DNA from: Kutzneria buriramensis
GTDB lineage: Bacteria > Actinomycetota > Actinomycetes > Mycobacteriales > Pseudonocardiaceae
DNA length: 64,000 bases
Assembly (NCBI RefSeq): GCF_003387475.1
Contig: NZ_QUNO01000003.1
Location: 434,001-498,000 of the forward strand
Direction: 5' to 3'
A model generated the notes under the pieces. That model worked only from the letters and a program-made list of their open reading frames with translations. It had not been told where the DNA came from and ran no database searches. This document shows, in pieces, positions 42,713-51,317 of the stretch. The position numbers and the translations under genes were made by a program. How positions within the stretch are numbered: position 1 is the first letter of the stretch; each line of letters starts with the position of its first letter.

Positions 42713-43882
42713 TCACTCGATCGAGTGAGAGAACCATCGGCTCACCGCGGCGGCCGGGTCGCCGTCGCCGGCCCAGGCCACCACGCCGTCCGGGCGCACC
42801 AGCAGCGGCTCGTCGCCTTCGACGAAGATCAGCCCGTACTTTGTTGCGAGGCCAACGAGTTCCGGATCTCCGACCAGCAGGCCGCGACCGTCGCGACAGC
42901 GCTCGGCCAGCCGCGAGCCGTCACCGAGATCCACATCCCGCACCAGTGAAGATCGCCAGACGCCCGCGATGTGTTTGACCACGTAGGTGGTGGCGTCCAC
43001 GGTGTCGAGCATCTCTCGCATCACCGCCCGCAGCGCCCGGCTGCGCGGATCCGGCCGCAGCAGGGCGACCTGCGCCATCGTCCAGTCCTGGACCCACTTG
43101 CCCGCCGGGTGCCGCTCCTCCTGATACGTGTCGAGCAGGCCGTCCGGCGCCGTGCCGCGGATCGTCGCCGCGAGCTTCCAGCCGAGGTTGACCGCGTCGC
43201 CGATACCGAGATTCATGCCCTGGCCGCCGAACGGCGGGTGCACGTGGGCGGCGTCGCCGGCGAGCAGCACCCGCCCGTGCCGGTACTCGGCGGCCTGCCG
43301 GGTCGTGTCCGAGTAGCGGGAACCGTGGTGCAGCGCGGTGACCGTCACCTCCCGCCCGCTGACCCGACGAAGGCTCGCCTCGAGTTCCTCGGCCGTCACG
43401 GGCTCGTCCCGGTACGGCAGTTCCGACACGAACTCGGTGCATCCGACGAGGAGCCCGCCCTGCGGCATCTCGCCGTGCATGTAGAAGCCGGTCTCGGTCA
43501 TGTCGCCGTCGGGCAGCTCACCGTCGATGTCCACAATGGCCTGATACGACAGCTGTTCCGGGTCCACGCCGGGAAAGTCGGCGCCGACGAGCCGCCGCAC
43601 GACACTGCGCGCGCCGTCGCAGCCGACCAGCCAGCCCGCGCGGATCCGCTCGTCGCCGACGTGCACCGCCACGCCGTCGGCATCGGCGTCGAAGCCGGTG
43701 ACCCCGGCGTCGTACCGGATCTCGACACCCAGCTCGCGGGCCTTCGCCGCCAGCACGTCCACCAACTCGGCGCGGTGCACGAACCCGCCGCCGTTGACCG
43801 CGCGATGCCCGCGCAGGTCCGGGTCGTCCGGGTCGACCAGCGTCGCCTTGGCGAAGATCAGCGAGAAGTGGCCGAGGTTCAC
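42713..43882 (-). CDS. FAD-dependent monooxygenase, C-terminal part (split gene)
   Basis: 389 residues from a GTG at 43882. Contains the substrate/FAD region of aromatic hydroxylases (PF01494 type): the DG motif VGCDGARSVVRRLVG, the GD motif RVLLAGDAAHVHPPFGGQGMN and GIGDAVNLGWKLA, then a C-terminal thioredoxin-like tail (LLVRPDGVVAWAGDG). The N-terminal Rossmann motif is in the other frame at 43879-44139; the stop of that piece overlaps this start as GTGA. Either a single-base indel has split one gene or the two halves are coupled. Alone this part cannot bind FAD normally. Confidence 0.75.
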   Translation of the reverse strand: MNLGHFSLIFAKATLVDPDDPDLRGHRAVNGGGFVHRAELVDVLAAKARELGVEIRYDAGVTGFDADADGVAVHVGDERIRAGWLVGCDGARSVVRRLVGADFPGVDPEQLSYQAIVDIDGELPDGDMTETGFYMHGEMPQGGLLVGCTEFVSELPYRDEPVTAEELEASLRRVSGREVTVTALHHGSRYSDTTRQAAEYRHGRVLLAGDAAHVHPPFGGQGMNLGIGDAVNLGWKLAATIRGTAPDGLLDTYQEERHPAGKWVQDWTMAQVALLRPDPRSRALRAVMREMLDTVDATTYVVKHIAGVWRSSLVRDVDLGDGSRLAERCRDGRGLLVGDPELVGLATKYGLIFVEGDEPLLVRPDGVVAWAGDGDPAAAVSRWFSHSIE

Positions 43883-44139
43883 CGCCTTGCCGCCCTCGTC
43901 CGCCCGAACAGCGTGGGCGCGCCCGCCTGCGCCTTGCGCACCGCCGGCAACAGGCCGCGGCGGTCCAGGTGCTCGACCGTCGGCACGTTCATCGCCCGGT
44001 AGCCCATCGGGCCGTCGACCTCGCGCTGCCCATCCCGCGTCAACCGCTCCAGCACCAGCACGTCCAGGCCGGCCAGGCCCAGCTCCACGGCCAGTGTCAG
44101 GCCGACCGGCCCGCCGCCGGCGATCGCCACGTCCCTCAT
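43879..44139 (-). pseudogene. FAD-dependent monooxygenase, N-terminal fragment
   Basis: 86 residues from ATG 44139 (GAGGGGG upstream): MRDVAIAGGGPVGLTLAVEL is the GxGxxG dinucleotide-binding motif, followed by GLDVLVLERL and YRAMNVPTVEHLDRRGLLPAV. After GAPTLFG the frame runs into RTRAARR and stops, while homologous-looking sequence (DEGGKAVNLGHFSLIF) continues in the next frame. The shift lies within about 43885-43910. Promoter and ribosome site look intact. Confidence 0.7.
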
Positions 44140-44181
44140 GTCGCCCCCCTCATTGAGTACAGCGTTCGCCGCCTTTCCACG

Positions 44182-44364
44182 GTAGCGATCACCGACGCCG
44201 AGGACGTCGAGGCCGTGTCGATGCGAGGGACAGCGGCCTTTGACCCGAGGCTCCCTCGATACCGGATGAAGGCGACCACTTCTCATGTTCCCGACCGCGA
44301 CGAGCGGACGTTCGAGCAGGGCTTGACCTCGGTCATCGACGGTTTCGACGCGCGACTCCGCTGA
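44182..44364 (+). pseudogene. C-terminal remnant of a TetR-family regulator
   Basis: An open frame ends at 44364 with VPDRDERTFEQGLTSVIDGF then DARLR, which looks like the C-terminal helices of TetR/AcrR proteins (compare FEFGLxxLLDGLxAR). Only about 50-60 residues remain and no HTH is found upstream before the divergent monooxygenase. An ATG at 44221 exists, but the product would be 47 residues. Most likely the 3' end of a deleted regulator that once controlled the divergent monooxygenase. Confidence 0.5.
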
Positions 44365-44414
44365 CGTCACCCGAAAGTGGGTGATCGCGGCCACTTCTCC
44401 GGCTCCAGCTGAGG

Positions 44415-44430
44415 GTAAAGTAATATTTAC
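44415..44430. promoter_or_regulatory. AT-rich promoter/operator before the SulP fusion gene
   Basis: GTAAA-N6-TTTAC (44415-44430) overlaps TAATAT (44421-44426), a strong -10-like hexamer and the most AT-rich patch in this region. It would place transcription start near 44433, upstream of all candidate start codons of the SulP gene. The symmetric arms could bind a repressor. Confidence 0.45.
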
Positions 44431-44512
44431 ACACCGTTGACTGACCCTCGACGTGACTCTCGGCATCATGGAGATCACGGAAACGTCAACGACCGAGTCT
44501 GGGGAGTCTCGC

Positions 44513-46771
44513 TTGTCCGTCGCAGATCAGCGCACGAAGAAGTCGCATGCCGGTGAACACACCACCGCCGGCCCGCCCACCGGGCTGCGCACCGTGCTCC
44601 GCTTCGACCTACCCGCGTCCTTCGTCGTCTTCCTGGTGGCAGTCCCGCTGTCGCTGGGCATCGCGGCCGCCTCCGGCGCGCCGCTGATCGCCGGCCTGAT
44701 CGCCGCCGTCGTCGGCGGTGTGGTCGGCGGCCTGCTGAGCGGGGCCCCGCTCCAGGTCGCGGGCCCGGCCGCCGGCCTGACCGTCATCGTCGCCGGCCTC
44801 GTCGCCCAGTTCGGCTGGGCCGCCACCGCCGCCATCACCGTCGGCGCCGGCCTGGTCCAGCTGCTGCTGGGGTTGAGCCGCGTCGGCCGCCTCGCGCTCT
44901 CGCTGTCCCCCGCCGTCGTGCACGGCATGCTCGCCGGCATCGGCGTCACCATCGCCATCGGCCAGCTGCACGTGATGCTGGGCGGCACCAACCAGGGCTC
45001 GGTGCTCGACAACGTCACCGAGCTGCCGGGCCAGATCGCCGGCCTGAACCCCGGCGCACTCCTCGTCGGCGCGCTCACCATCGCGGTGATGCTGCTCTGG
45101 CCCAAGATCCCCAAGGTCAACGTCGTGCCCGCCCCGCTGGTCGCGGTGGCCCTGGGCACCGCCGTCGCCGCCGGCTTCCGGCTCGACCTGGTCCGCGTCT
45201 CCCTTCCGTCCGACATCATCAACGAGGTCGTGCTGCCGCAGCTGCCCAGCGGCCCGGTGCTGGCGATCATCGGCGGCATCCTCACCGTCGCGCTGGTGGC
45301 CAGCGTGGAGTCGCTGCTGTCGGCGGTGGCCGTGGACAAGCTGCACGACGGCCCGCGGGCCAACCTGGACAAGGAACTGCTGGCGCAGGGCGCGGCCAAC
45401 ATGGTGTCCGGCGCGCTCGGCGGCCTGCCGGTGACCGGCGTGATCGTGCGCAGCTCCACCAACGTCGCCGCCGGCGCGAAGACCCGCTGGTCCACGATCC
45501 TGCACGGCATCTGGATGCTGCTGGCCGTGCTGCTGCTGGCCAGTGTGCTGCGGATGATCCCGATGGCCGCGCTGGCCGCGGTGCTGGTGGTGATCGGCAT
45601 CCGGCTCGTCAGCGTCGCTCACATGAAGCAGCTGTGGCGGCACCGCGAGATGGTCGTGTACGCGGCGACGCTGCTCGGCGTGATCGGGTTCGGCCTGGTC
45701 GAGGGCGTGCTGGTGGGTCTGGCCGTGGCGCTGCTGAGCGCCTTCTACCGGCTAACCCACTCCACTGTGGAGGTTCAACAGGCCGACGGCCGCTGGTGGG
45801 TGACCGTGCGCGGCTCGCTGGTGTTCCTCGGCGCCGGCCGGCTGGTGCGGGAGCTGCGGGCGATCCCGTTGCGCGAGCAGGTGGTGCTGGAGCTGCACGT
45901 CGACTTCATGGACCACGGCGTGTTCGAGGCGATCAACGACTGGCGCGTCGGCTACGAGCGCACCGGCGGCCGCGTGCGCGTCGACGAGGTCCTGGACAGC
46001 TGGTACCACCGGGCCATCGGCGGTCGGCCGGAGCGACGCAAGTCGGTGCGCGGCAACGTGCCGCCCCGCTGGTTCGCGCCGTGGTCGCACTGGCAGCGCG
46101 CGGAGCCGGCGGACGTCGAGCTGGCCGACGTCGATCTGGCCGCGCAGGCCGACGATTCCGACCACCTGATCGCCGGCGTCCGGGCGTTCGACAAGCACGC
46201 CGCCGAGCTCGTGCGGCCGTTCCTGAGCGAGCTCGCCGAGCACGGCCAGCGGCCCAAGCAGCTGTTCATCACCTGCTCGGACTCGCGGGTGCTGCCCAAT
46301 CTGTTCACCAGCAGCGGCCCCGGCGACCAGTTCAGCCTGCGCAACGTCGGCAACCTGGTGCCGGGCTTCGGCGAGGACGCGTCGGTCGGCTCGGCCGTCG
46401 AGTACGCGGTGGACGTGCTGTCCGTGCAGGAGATCGTGGTCTGCGGGCACTCCGACTGCGGCGCGATGAAGGCCGTGCTGGCGCAGTCGGTGGCCGAGGG
46501 CTCCGCGCTGCACGACTGGCTCCGGCACGCCGAACCGAGCCTGCTGCGGCTGGCCGCCACCACCGGCGAGGACGCCAAGATGCCGGCCAACGAGCGCCTG
46601 TGCCTGGCCAACATCGCCCAACAGCTGACCAACCTGCTCAGCTACCCCAACGTCGCCGCCGCGGTGGCGGCCGGCAAGGTGAAGCTGGTCGGCATGTACT
46701 TCGACATCGCCGCCGCCAAGGCCTTCCTGGTCGACCCCGACCGCCGGGCCCTGCGCGACATCACGGTCTGA
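44513..46771 (+). CDS. SulP-family transporter fused to beta-carbonic anhydrase
   Basis: About 752 residues from the TTG at 44513, chosen for GGGGAG just upstream; ATG 44468 and GTG 44453 are in-frame alternatives. N-terminal SulP membrane domain (about 10-12 helices; FVVFLVAVPLSLGIAAASGAP, LSPAVVHGMLAGIG, ALGGLPVTGVIVRSSTNVAAGAKTR in part), a STAS domain (about 420-520; LVFLGAGRLVRELRAI, LHVDFMDHGVFEAI), then a beta-carbonic anhydrase (about 560-750) with zinc motif CSDSR and HSDCGAMK. Such fusions couple bicarbonate transport to CO2 hydration. Several SulP-CA proteins are annotated as sulfate transporters; bicarbonate is more likely here. Confidence 0.9.
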   Translation: MSVADQRTKKSHAGEHTTAGPPTGLRTVLRFDLPASFVVFLVAVPLSLGIAAASGAPLIAGLIAAVVGGVVGGLLSGAPLQVAGPAAGLTVIVAGLVAQFGWAATAAITVGAGLVQLLLGLSRVGRLALSLSPAVVHGMLAGIGVTIAIGQLHVMLGGTNQGSVLDNVTELPGQIAGLNPGALLVGALTIAVMLLWPKIPKVNVVPAPLVAVALGTAVAAGFRLDLVRVSLPSDIINEVVLPQLPSGPVLAIIGGILTVALVASVESLLSAVAVDKLHDGPRANLDKELLAQGAANMVSGALGGLPVTGVIVRSSTNVAAGAKTRWSTILHGIWMLLAVLLLASVLRMIPMAALAAVLVVIGIRLVSVAHMKQLWRHREMVVYAATLLGVIGFGLVEGVLVGLAVALLSAFYRLTHSTVEVQQADGRWWVTVRGSLVFLGAGRLVRELRAIPLREQVVLELHVDFMDHGVFEAINDWRVGYERTGGRVRVDEVLDSWYHRAIGGRPERRKSVRGNVPPRWFAPWSHWQRAEPADVELADVDLAAQADDSDHLIAGVRAFDKHAAELVRPFLSELAEHGQRPKQLFITCSDSRVLPNLFTSSGPGDQFSLRNVGNLVPGFGEDASVGSAVEYAVDVLSVQEIVVCGHSDCGAMKAVLAQSVAEGSALHDWLRHAEPSLLRLAATTGEDAKMPANERLCLANIAQQLTNLLSYPNVAAAVAAGKVKLVGMYFDIAAAKAFLVDPDRRALRDITV

Positions 46772-46783
46772 CGCCACGGAAAC

Positions 46784-46818
46784 GGTGGCGCGGGCGACAG
46801 CCGCGCGCCCGCGCCACC
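46784..46818. terminator. Terminator hairpin between SulP fusion and LuxR-family gene
   Basis: A perfect 13-bp stem: GGTGGCGCGGGCG (46784-46796) with CGCCCGCGCCACC (46806-46818), loop 9 nt. It fills the 52-bp gap between convergent genes. Confidence 0.7.
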
Positions 46819-46823
46819 CTCCG

Positions 46824-47462
46824 TCAGATCAGGCCCTCCCGCACGGCGAAGGCCACCGCGTGCGAGCGGTTGCGCAGCTCGAAGCGGACCGTCACGTCGT
46901 GCAGCAGGCTCTTGACCGTCCGCTCCGAGTAGCAGAGCTTCTTGGCGATCTCCCGGGTGCTCAGCCCCTGGGCGATCAGCCGCAGCACGTCCGTCTCCCG
47001 CGCGGAGATGCCCGACATCTTCAGCCCCCGCGGCTCGAGCACCTTCGTCTGGAGCCGGCCGACCCGGTCCAGCAGGCGGCCCAGCAGGTCCGGCGGCATG
47101 GAGCCCTCGCCGGCCTGGGCCGAGTTGATCAGGCGGACCAGCGCGTCGGCGTCGATCTGGCTGCGCCGGGCCACCGAGCAGACCCCCGACTGCACGGCGG
47201 CCAGCACCTCGTTGTCGTCGATGGCGCCGGCCAGCAGCACTATTCGCCGATAGCCGCGGGCCCGCATCCGGCGCAGCAGCGCCATGACGCGCTCGTCGAA
47301 GCGGTCCCCCACGGCCAGCGCGACGGTGCGCGCGGGCTCGGCGTTGGCGTCGTCGACGAGCTGGATCTCCGGTCGCCCGCGCAGTGCGAGCACGATGCCG
47401 CCACGCAGGATCGGATCGGTCGCGCACACGAGCACCGCGGTGCGTGTCATGGTGTTGAGCAC
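46824..47462 (-). CDS. LuxR/NarL-family response regulator with atypical receiver
   Basis: 212 residues. The C-terminal LuxR HTH (about 145-205) is intact: ISARETDVLRLIAQGLSTREIAKKL, YSERTVKSLL. The N-terminal half folds like a receiver (TAVLVCATDPILRGGIVLAL, GYRRIVLLAGAIDDNEVLAAVQSGVCSVARR), but the acidic pair near the N-terminus is reduced and beta-3 (VALAVGD) lacks Asp in the usual place, so phosphorylation is doubtful. No kinase gene is adjacent. GTG 47462 has AGGGGA at 5 nt; ATG 47450 is also possible. Confidence 0.82.
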   Translation of the reverse strand: MLNTMTRTAVLVCATDPILRGGIVLALRGRPEIQLVDDANAEPARTVALAVGDRFDERVMALLRRMRARGYRRIVLLAGAIDDNEVLAAVQSGVCSVARRSQIDADALVRLINSAQAGEGSMPPDLLGRLLDRVGRLQTKVLEPRGLKMSGISARETDVLRLIAQGLSTREIAKKLCYSERTVKSLLHDVTVRFELRNRSHAVAFAVREGLI

Positions 47463-47636
47463 GAGATTCCCCTGCCTCCCCATCAGGCGCGCCCACATAC
47501 GGCGCGCCGTGTGACCAAGATGCCCCTTCGGGCTTCCCGGCCGCATGGGTGCAGGTTCCCGACATCCCGGGACGCGCACCCATTTTTTGGGTCACGGCAG
47601 GGTAACGGCACCGTCGCGTTCGGACTCGGACGCGAC

Positions 47637-47670
47637 GACGCCGCCCCCGCCGGGCGGCGGGGGCGGCGTC
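47637..47670. terminator. GC hairpin downstream of the carboxypeptidase gene
   Basis: A perfect 16-bp stem (GACGCCGCCCCCGCCG, 47637-47652, with its complement 47655-47670). It lies 12 bp after the stop of the minus-strand PBP4 gene. A T-rich patch (CATTTTTTGG, about 47580-47589) lies further downstream. Confidence 0.65.
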
Positions 47671-47682
47671 ACCATCGGGCAA

Positions 47683-49266
47683 TCAGCAGGTGTGCGTCCA
47701 GGAGCACTCCAGGCCGGCCCGGCGGTCGGTCGCCTTGCCGGTGCGGGCGTGCGGGGCGAGCCGCTGCGCCGGCTGGCGCGCGGTGTCGGCCGACCCGTCG
47801 TACTGGGCCAGCCGGACCGCGACCGCGTCCTCCACGTCCTTCACCGTGGCGGGCAGGAAGTTGTTCGACACCATGGAGAACACCAGGTGCTCGCCGTCGG
47901 CGGCGGTGACGTAACCGGACAGGGCGCTGACGCCGGTCAACGAGCCGGTCTTGCCGTGCAGGTTGTTCGCGGCCGGCGTGCCGGCCATCCGGTGCGCCAG
48001 CGTGCCGCCGATCGCCGGGTCGCTGTTGCCGGCCACCGGCAGCGCGTCGTACCAGCTCTGGAACCACGGCCGCGACTTGGCGTTGATCAGCAGCTGGGCG
48101 ATCTGGGCCGGGCTGACGATGTCCATCCTGGACAGACCGGAGCCGTCGAACTGGTTGTACTGGTTGGGATCGATGCCCAGGTCGCCGAGCTTGGTGGTGA
48201 GCGCGTTCACGCCGCCGGCGAAGGTGCCCGAGGCGAGCCGCTCCTGGCCGGCCGACTTGGTCAGTGTCTCGGCGATCATGTTGTTGCTCTGCTTGAGGAA
48301 CGTCGGCAGCAGCTGGCCGAGGGTGGCCGAGGTGTGGCTGGCCACGGTCGGCAGGCCCGTCGGCATCTTCTGGAACGCGTTCGCGCCCGTGACGGACACG
48401 CCGGCGTCCGACAGCGCCTTGCGGAACAGCGACGCCACGAACGCCGTCGGGTTGTCCACCGACATCCGCTCGGTGTCGGGCTGCGCGCCGGCGGCGATCG
48501 TGCCGGCGACGGTGATCGTGTTCGTGCCGTGCACGCGGTTCACCGACAGGGCCGTCGCGCTGCCGGTCGTCGCGGTGTTCTGGATGGTGATGTAGCTGTT
48601 CGGCGGGTTCATCGTCACGGTCGCCGGCTGTCCCGCCGCGGCGGGCGTGATCACGACGTTCACCGAGCCGGCGTTGGCGTTGGCGTCCGGGGCGACGGTC
48701 AGCGCCGAGACCTGGGCGTCGTAGTAGTAGGGCTCGTCGTCCCACGCCCAGTCCGGGCCCAGCCGAGTGCTGTCGTACCAGGTGTCGTCGGCGACGAGGC
48801 GGCCGGTGACGCTGGTGATGCCGGCCTGGCGCACCTGGGCGGCCATCGCCTGGTAGTCGGCCAGCGTGGTGGTCGGGTCGCCGAAGCCCTTGAGGTAGAG
48901 GTCGCCGTTGACGGTGCCGTTGGTGAGGGAGCCGGTGTAGCGGACGATCGTGTCGAAGGAGTAGTCCGTGCCGAGCAGGTCGAGCGCCGCGGTCGAGGTC
49001 ACCAGCTTCTCGTTGGACCCCGGCGTCAGCAGGCTGTCGCCGAGGCGCGAGTACAGGGTGTCGCCGGTGTCGGCGTTGCGGACGACCAGGCCCGCGGTGG
49101 CGCCGCCCAGTTCGGCGCTGCCCAGCAGGGAGTCGAGGTCCTGGCCGAGGGCTGACGCGTTGGCCGAGCCCGCGCTGGCCGCCGCCGGCAGCGCGAGCAG
49201 GGCGGCCGCGACGCAGCCGATCGCGATGTTGCGCGAAGAGGTTCTCACGCACACTTGACGAGTCAC
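47683..49266 (-). CDS. dacB: D-alanyl-D-alanine carboxypeptidase/endopeptidase (PBP4, S13 family)
   Basis: 527 residues. Sec signal peptide (NIAIGCVAAALLALPAAASA). Penicillin-binding motifs: SxxK as PGSNEKL (Ser84, Lys87), SxN as KQSNNMIAE, KTG as HGKTGSLTG. The long insert between SxxK and SxN (about 100-320) is the S13 domain II/III insertion. It trims pentapeptide stems or cleaves cross-links in the cell wall. The C-terminal 40 residues after the enzyme domain are Arg/Ala-rich and end ECSWTHTC. Several GTG codons near 49266 are possible starts. A 70-bp gap separates it from gnd upstream. Confidence 0.9.
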   Translation of the reverse strand: MTRQVCVRTSSRNIAIGCVAAALLALPAAASAGSANASALGQDLDSLLGSAELGGATAGLVVRNADTGDTLYSRLGDSLLTPGSNEKLVTSTAALDLLGTDYSFDTIVRYTGSLTNGTVNGDLYLKGFGDPTTTLADYQAMAAQVRQAGITSVTGRLVADDTWYDSTRLGPDWAWDDEPYYYDAQVSALTVAPDANANAGSVNVVITPAAAGQPATVTMNPPNSYITIQNTATTGSATALSVNRVHGTNTITVAGTIAAGAQPDTERMSVDNPTAFVASLFRKALSDAGVSVTGANAFQKMPTGLPTVASHTSATLGQLLPTFLKQSNNMIAETLTKSAGQERLASGTFAGGVNALTTKLGDLGIDPNQYNQFDGSGLSRMDIVSPAQIAQLLINAKSRPWFQSWYDALPVAGNSDPAIGGTLAHRMAGTPAANNLHGKTGSLTGVSALSGYVTAADGEHLVFSMVSNNFLPATVKDVEDAVAVRLAQYDGSADTARQPAQRLAPHARTGKATDRRAGLECSWTHTC

Positions 49267-49336
49267 GCTCGCCAGAAGTTGCCCGGAAGGGCCGCCGCCT
49301 CATTAACAGAGTTGGCGACCCCTCCCCGATGTCAAC

Positions 49337-50782
49337 TCAGGCGTCCTGCTCGGTGCGGTCGCCGCTCCACAGCGTGTGGAAGCTGGCGTCGCCGCGGTCC
49401 ACGCGCCGGTAGGTGTGCGCGCCGAAGAAGTCCCGCAGGCCCTGGATCAGCGCCGCCGGCAGCCGCTCGGCCCGCAGCGCGTCGTAGTAGGCCAACGCCG
49501 ACGAGAAGCCCGGGGCCGGCACGCCGGCGCCGGCGGCCGCGACGACGACCCGCCGCCACGCCTCCTGCGCCTTGATCACGGCGTCCGCGAAGTACTCGTC
49601 GACCAGCAGCGACGGCAGGCTGCCGTCCTTGTCGTAGGCCTCCTTGATCCGGTTCAGGAACTGGGCGCGGATGATGCAGCCGCCGCGCCAGATGGTGGCC
49701 ATCGAGCCGAGGTCGATCTGCCAGCCGTAGGTGTCGGCGGCGGTGCGGATCTCGTCGAAGCCCTGCGCGTAGGCGACGACCTTGGACGCGTACAGCGCCT
49801 GCCGGACGTCCTCGACGAACGCGTCCCGGTCGGCGACCGCGGGCTTGCTCGACGGCCCGGGCAGCGCCTTCTGCGCGGCGGCGCGCTGGCCGACGTGGCC
49901 GGACAGGGACCGCGCGAACACCGCCTCGGCGATGCCGGTCACCGGCACGCCCAGCTCCAGCGCCTCCTGCACGGTCCAGCGGCCGGTGCCCTTCTGCTCG
50001 GCCTGGTCGGCGATGATCTCCACGAACGGCCGGCCGGTGGCCGCGTCGACGTGCCCGAGCACCTCGGCGGTGATCTCCACCAGGTACGACTCCAGGTCGC
50101 CGGTGTTCCAGCCGCGGAACACGTCGGCGATCTCCGTCGGCGCCATGCCCGCGACGTTGGTCAGCAGGTCGAACGCCTCGGCGATGAGCTGCATGTCGGC
50201 GTACTCGATGCCGTTGTGCACCATCTTCACGAAGTGGCCGGCGCCGTCCTCGCCGACGTGCGTGCAGCACGGCACGCCGTCGACCTGCGCCGCGATCGCC
50301 TCCAGCACCGGGCCGAGGTGCTGGTACGACTCCGCCGAGCCGCCCGGCATGATGCTGGGGCCGTTGAGCGCGCCCTCCTCGCCGCCGGAGATGCCGGTGC
50401 CGACGAAGTGCAGGCCGCGCTCCTTGAGCGCCTTCTCGCGCCGGCGGGTGTCGGCGAAGTGCGCGTTGCCGCCGTCGACGATCATGTCGCCGGGCTCCAT
50501 CAGCTCGGCCAGCTCGTCGATCACGGCATCGGTCGGCCCGCCCGCCTTGACCATGATGATCACCTGGCGCGGCTTGGCCAGGGACTGCACGAACTCCGCG
50601 GTGGTCTCCGACGCCACGAAGTCGCCCTCGGAGCCGTACTGCTCGACCAGGGCCTTGGTGCGGGCGGCGGACCTGTTGTGCACGGCGACCCGGAAACCGT
50701 GACGAGCGAGGTTGCGAGCCAGGTTGCTGCCCATCACGGCCAGGCCCGTGACGCCGATCCGAGCCTTCTCTTCAGTTGCCAT
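49337..50782 (-). CDS. gnd: 6-phosphogluconate dehydrogenase, NADP-dependent, decarboxylating
   Basis: 481 residues, standard length for the long (GndA) form of the oxidative pentose phosphate pathway; converts 6-phosphogluconate to ribulose 5-phosphate, CO2 and NADPH. NADP motif GVTGLAVMGSNLARNLA, HNRSAARTKAL; substrate motif GTGISGGEEGALNGPSIMPGG; catalytic Lys/Asn in HFVKMVHNGIEYADMQ; C-terminal IWRGGCIIRAQFL. ATG 50782 starts just before the Rossmann motif, with no clear Shine-Dalgarno sequence. The MarR gene upstream ends 45 bp before it. Confidence 0.96.
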   Translation of the reverse strand: MATEEKARIGVTGLAVMGSNLARNLARHGFRVAVHNRSAARTKALVEQYGSEGDFVASETTAEFVQSLAKPRQVIIMVKAGGPTDAVIDELAELMEPGDMIVDGGNAHFADTRRREKALKERGLHFVGTGISGGEEGALNGPSIMPGGSAESYQHLGPVLEAIAAQVDGVPCCTHVGEDGAGHFVKMVHNGIEYADMQLIAEAFDLLTNVAGMAPTEIADVFRGWNTGDLESYLVEITAEVLGHVDAATGRPFVEIIADQAEQKGTGRWTVQEALELGVPVTGIAEAVFARSLSGHVGQRAAAQKALPGPSSKPAVADRDAFVEDVRQALYASKVVAYAQGFDEIRTAADTYGWQIDLGSMATIWRGGCIIRAQFLNRIKEAYDKDGSLPSLLVDEYFADAVIKAQEAWRRVVVAAAGAGVPAPGFSSALAYYDALRAERLPAALIQGLRDFFGAHTYRRVDRGDASFHTLWSGDRTEQDA

Positions 50783-50826
50783 ACACCAAGCCTGCCTGGC
50801 CTGGCGCTCAACTTCCAGCCGGGAGG

Positions 50827-51270
50827 CTAAATCGATCCGGCGGGCTTGCCGCACGGATCCAGCCGCAGCAGCACGGCCAGCAGCTGCTCGCGCTCGGCCG
50901 GCTCCAGCGCGCCGAACATCTCCTCGGCGGCGCCGCGCTTGGCGTCGTCGATCCGGGTCAGCAGCAGCCGGCCGGCCTCGGTGAGGCCCACCAGCATCGA
51001 CCGGCGGTCGCCTGGATCCGGCCGGCGCAGCACCAGGCCGGCCTCCTCCAGCCCGTCCACCACGGAGGTGGCCGAGCGGGGCACGATGTCCAGCCGGCTG
51101 GCCAGCTCGGCCATCCGGATGCCGTCGCCGGCGCGCGCCACCACGCCCAGCGCGCGGCCCTGGCCGGGGGTGAGGCCCAGCGGCGCCAGCTGCTGCATCC
51201 AGCAGCCGCGCATGCGCTTGGCGACGTGCATGAAGGCGTCTGCGAGCCGCGCGGTCGTGGCGTCGGTCAC
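50827..51270 (-). CDS. MarR family transcriptional regulator
   Basis: 147 residues. Winged helix: LGLTPGQGRALGVVARAGDG, MAELASRLDIVPRSATSVVDGLEEAGLVLR in part, wing RRPDPGDRRSMLVGLTEAG. GTG 51270 has GGGAGG at 5 nt. It is divergent from the DUF2218 gene, the likely regulated partner, and upstream of gnd in the same direction. No clear palindrome was identified in the 47-bp gap. Confidence 0.9.
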   Translation of the reverse strand: MTDATTARLADAFMHVAKRMRGCWMQQLAPLGLTPGQGRALGVVARAGDGIRMAELASRLDIVPRSATSVVDGLEEAGLVLRRPDPGDRRSMLVGLTEAGRLLLTRIDDAKRGAAEEMFGALEPAEREQLLAVLLRLDPCGKPAGSI

Positions 51271-51317
51271 GTGAACCTCCCGTTGCCGGCATCTGAATAC
51301 TGACCTAGCCTCACTAT

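Noticed and set aside
43879-43882. GTGA overlap in the split monooxygenase as proof of two natural genes
   Set aside because: The N-terminal piece ends in Arg-rich non-homologous residues and homologous-looking sequence continues upstream of the GTG in the second frame, so a frameshift is more likely.
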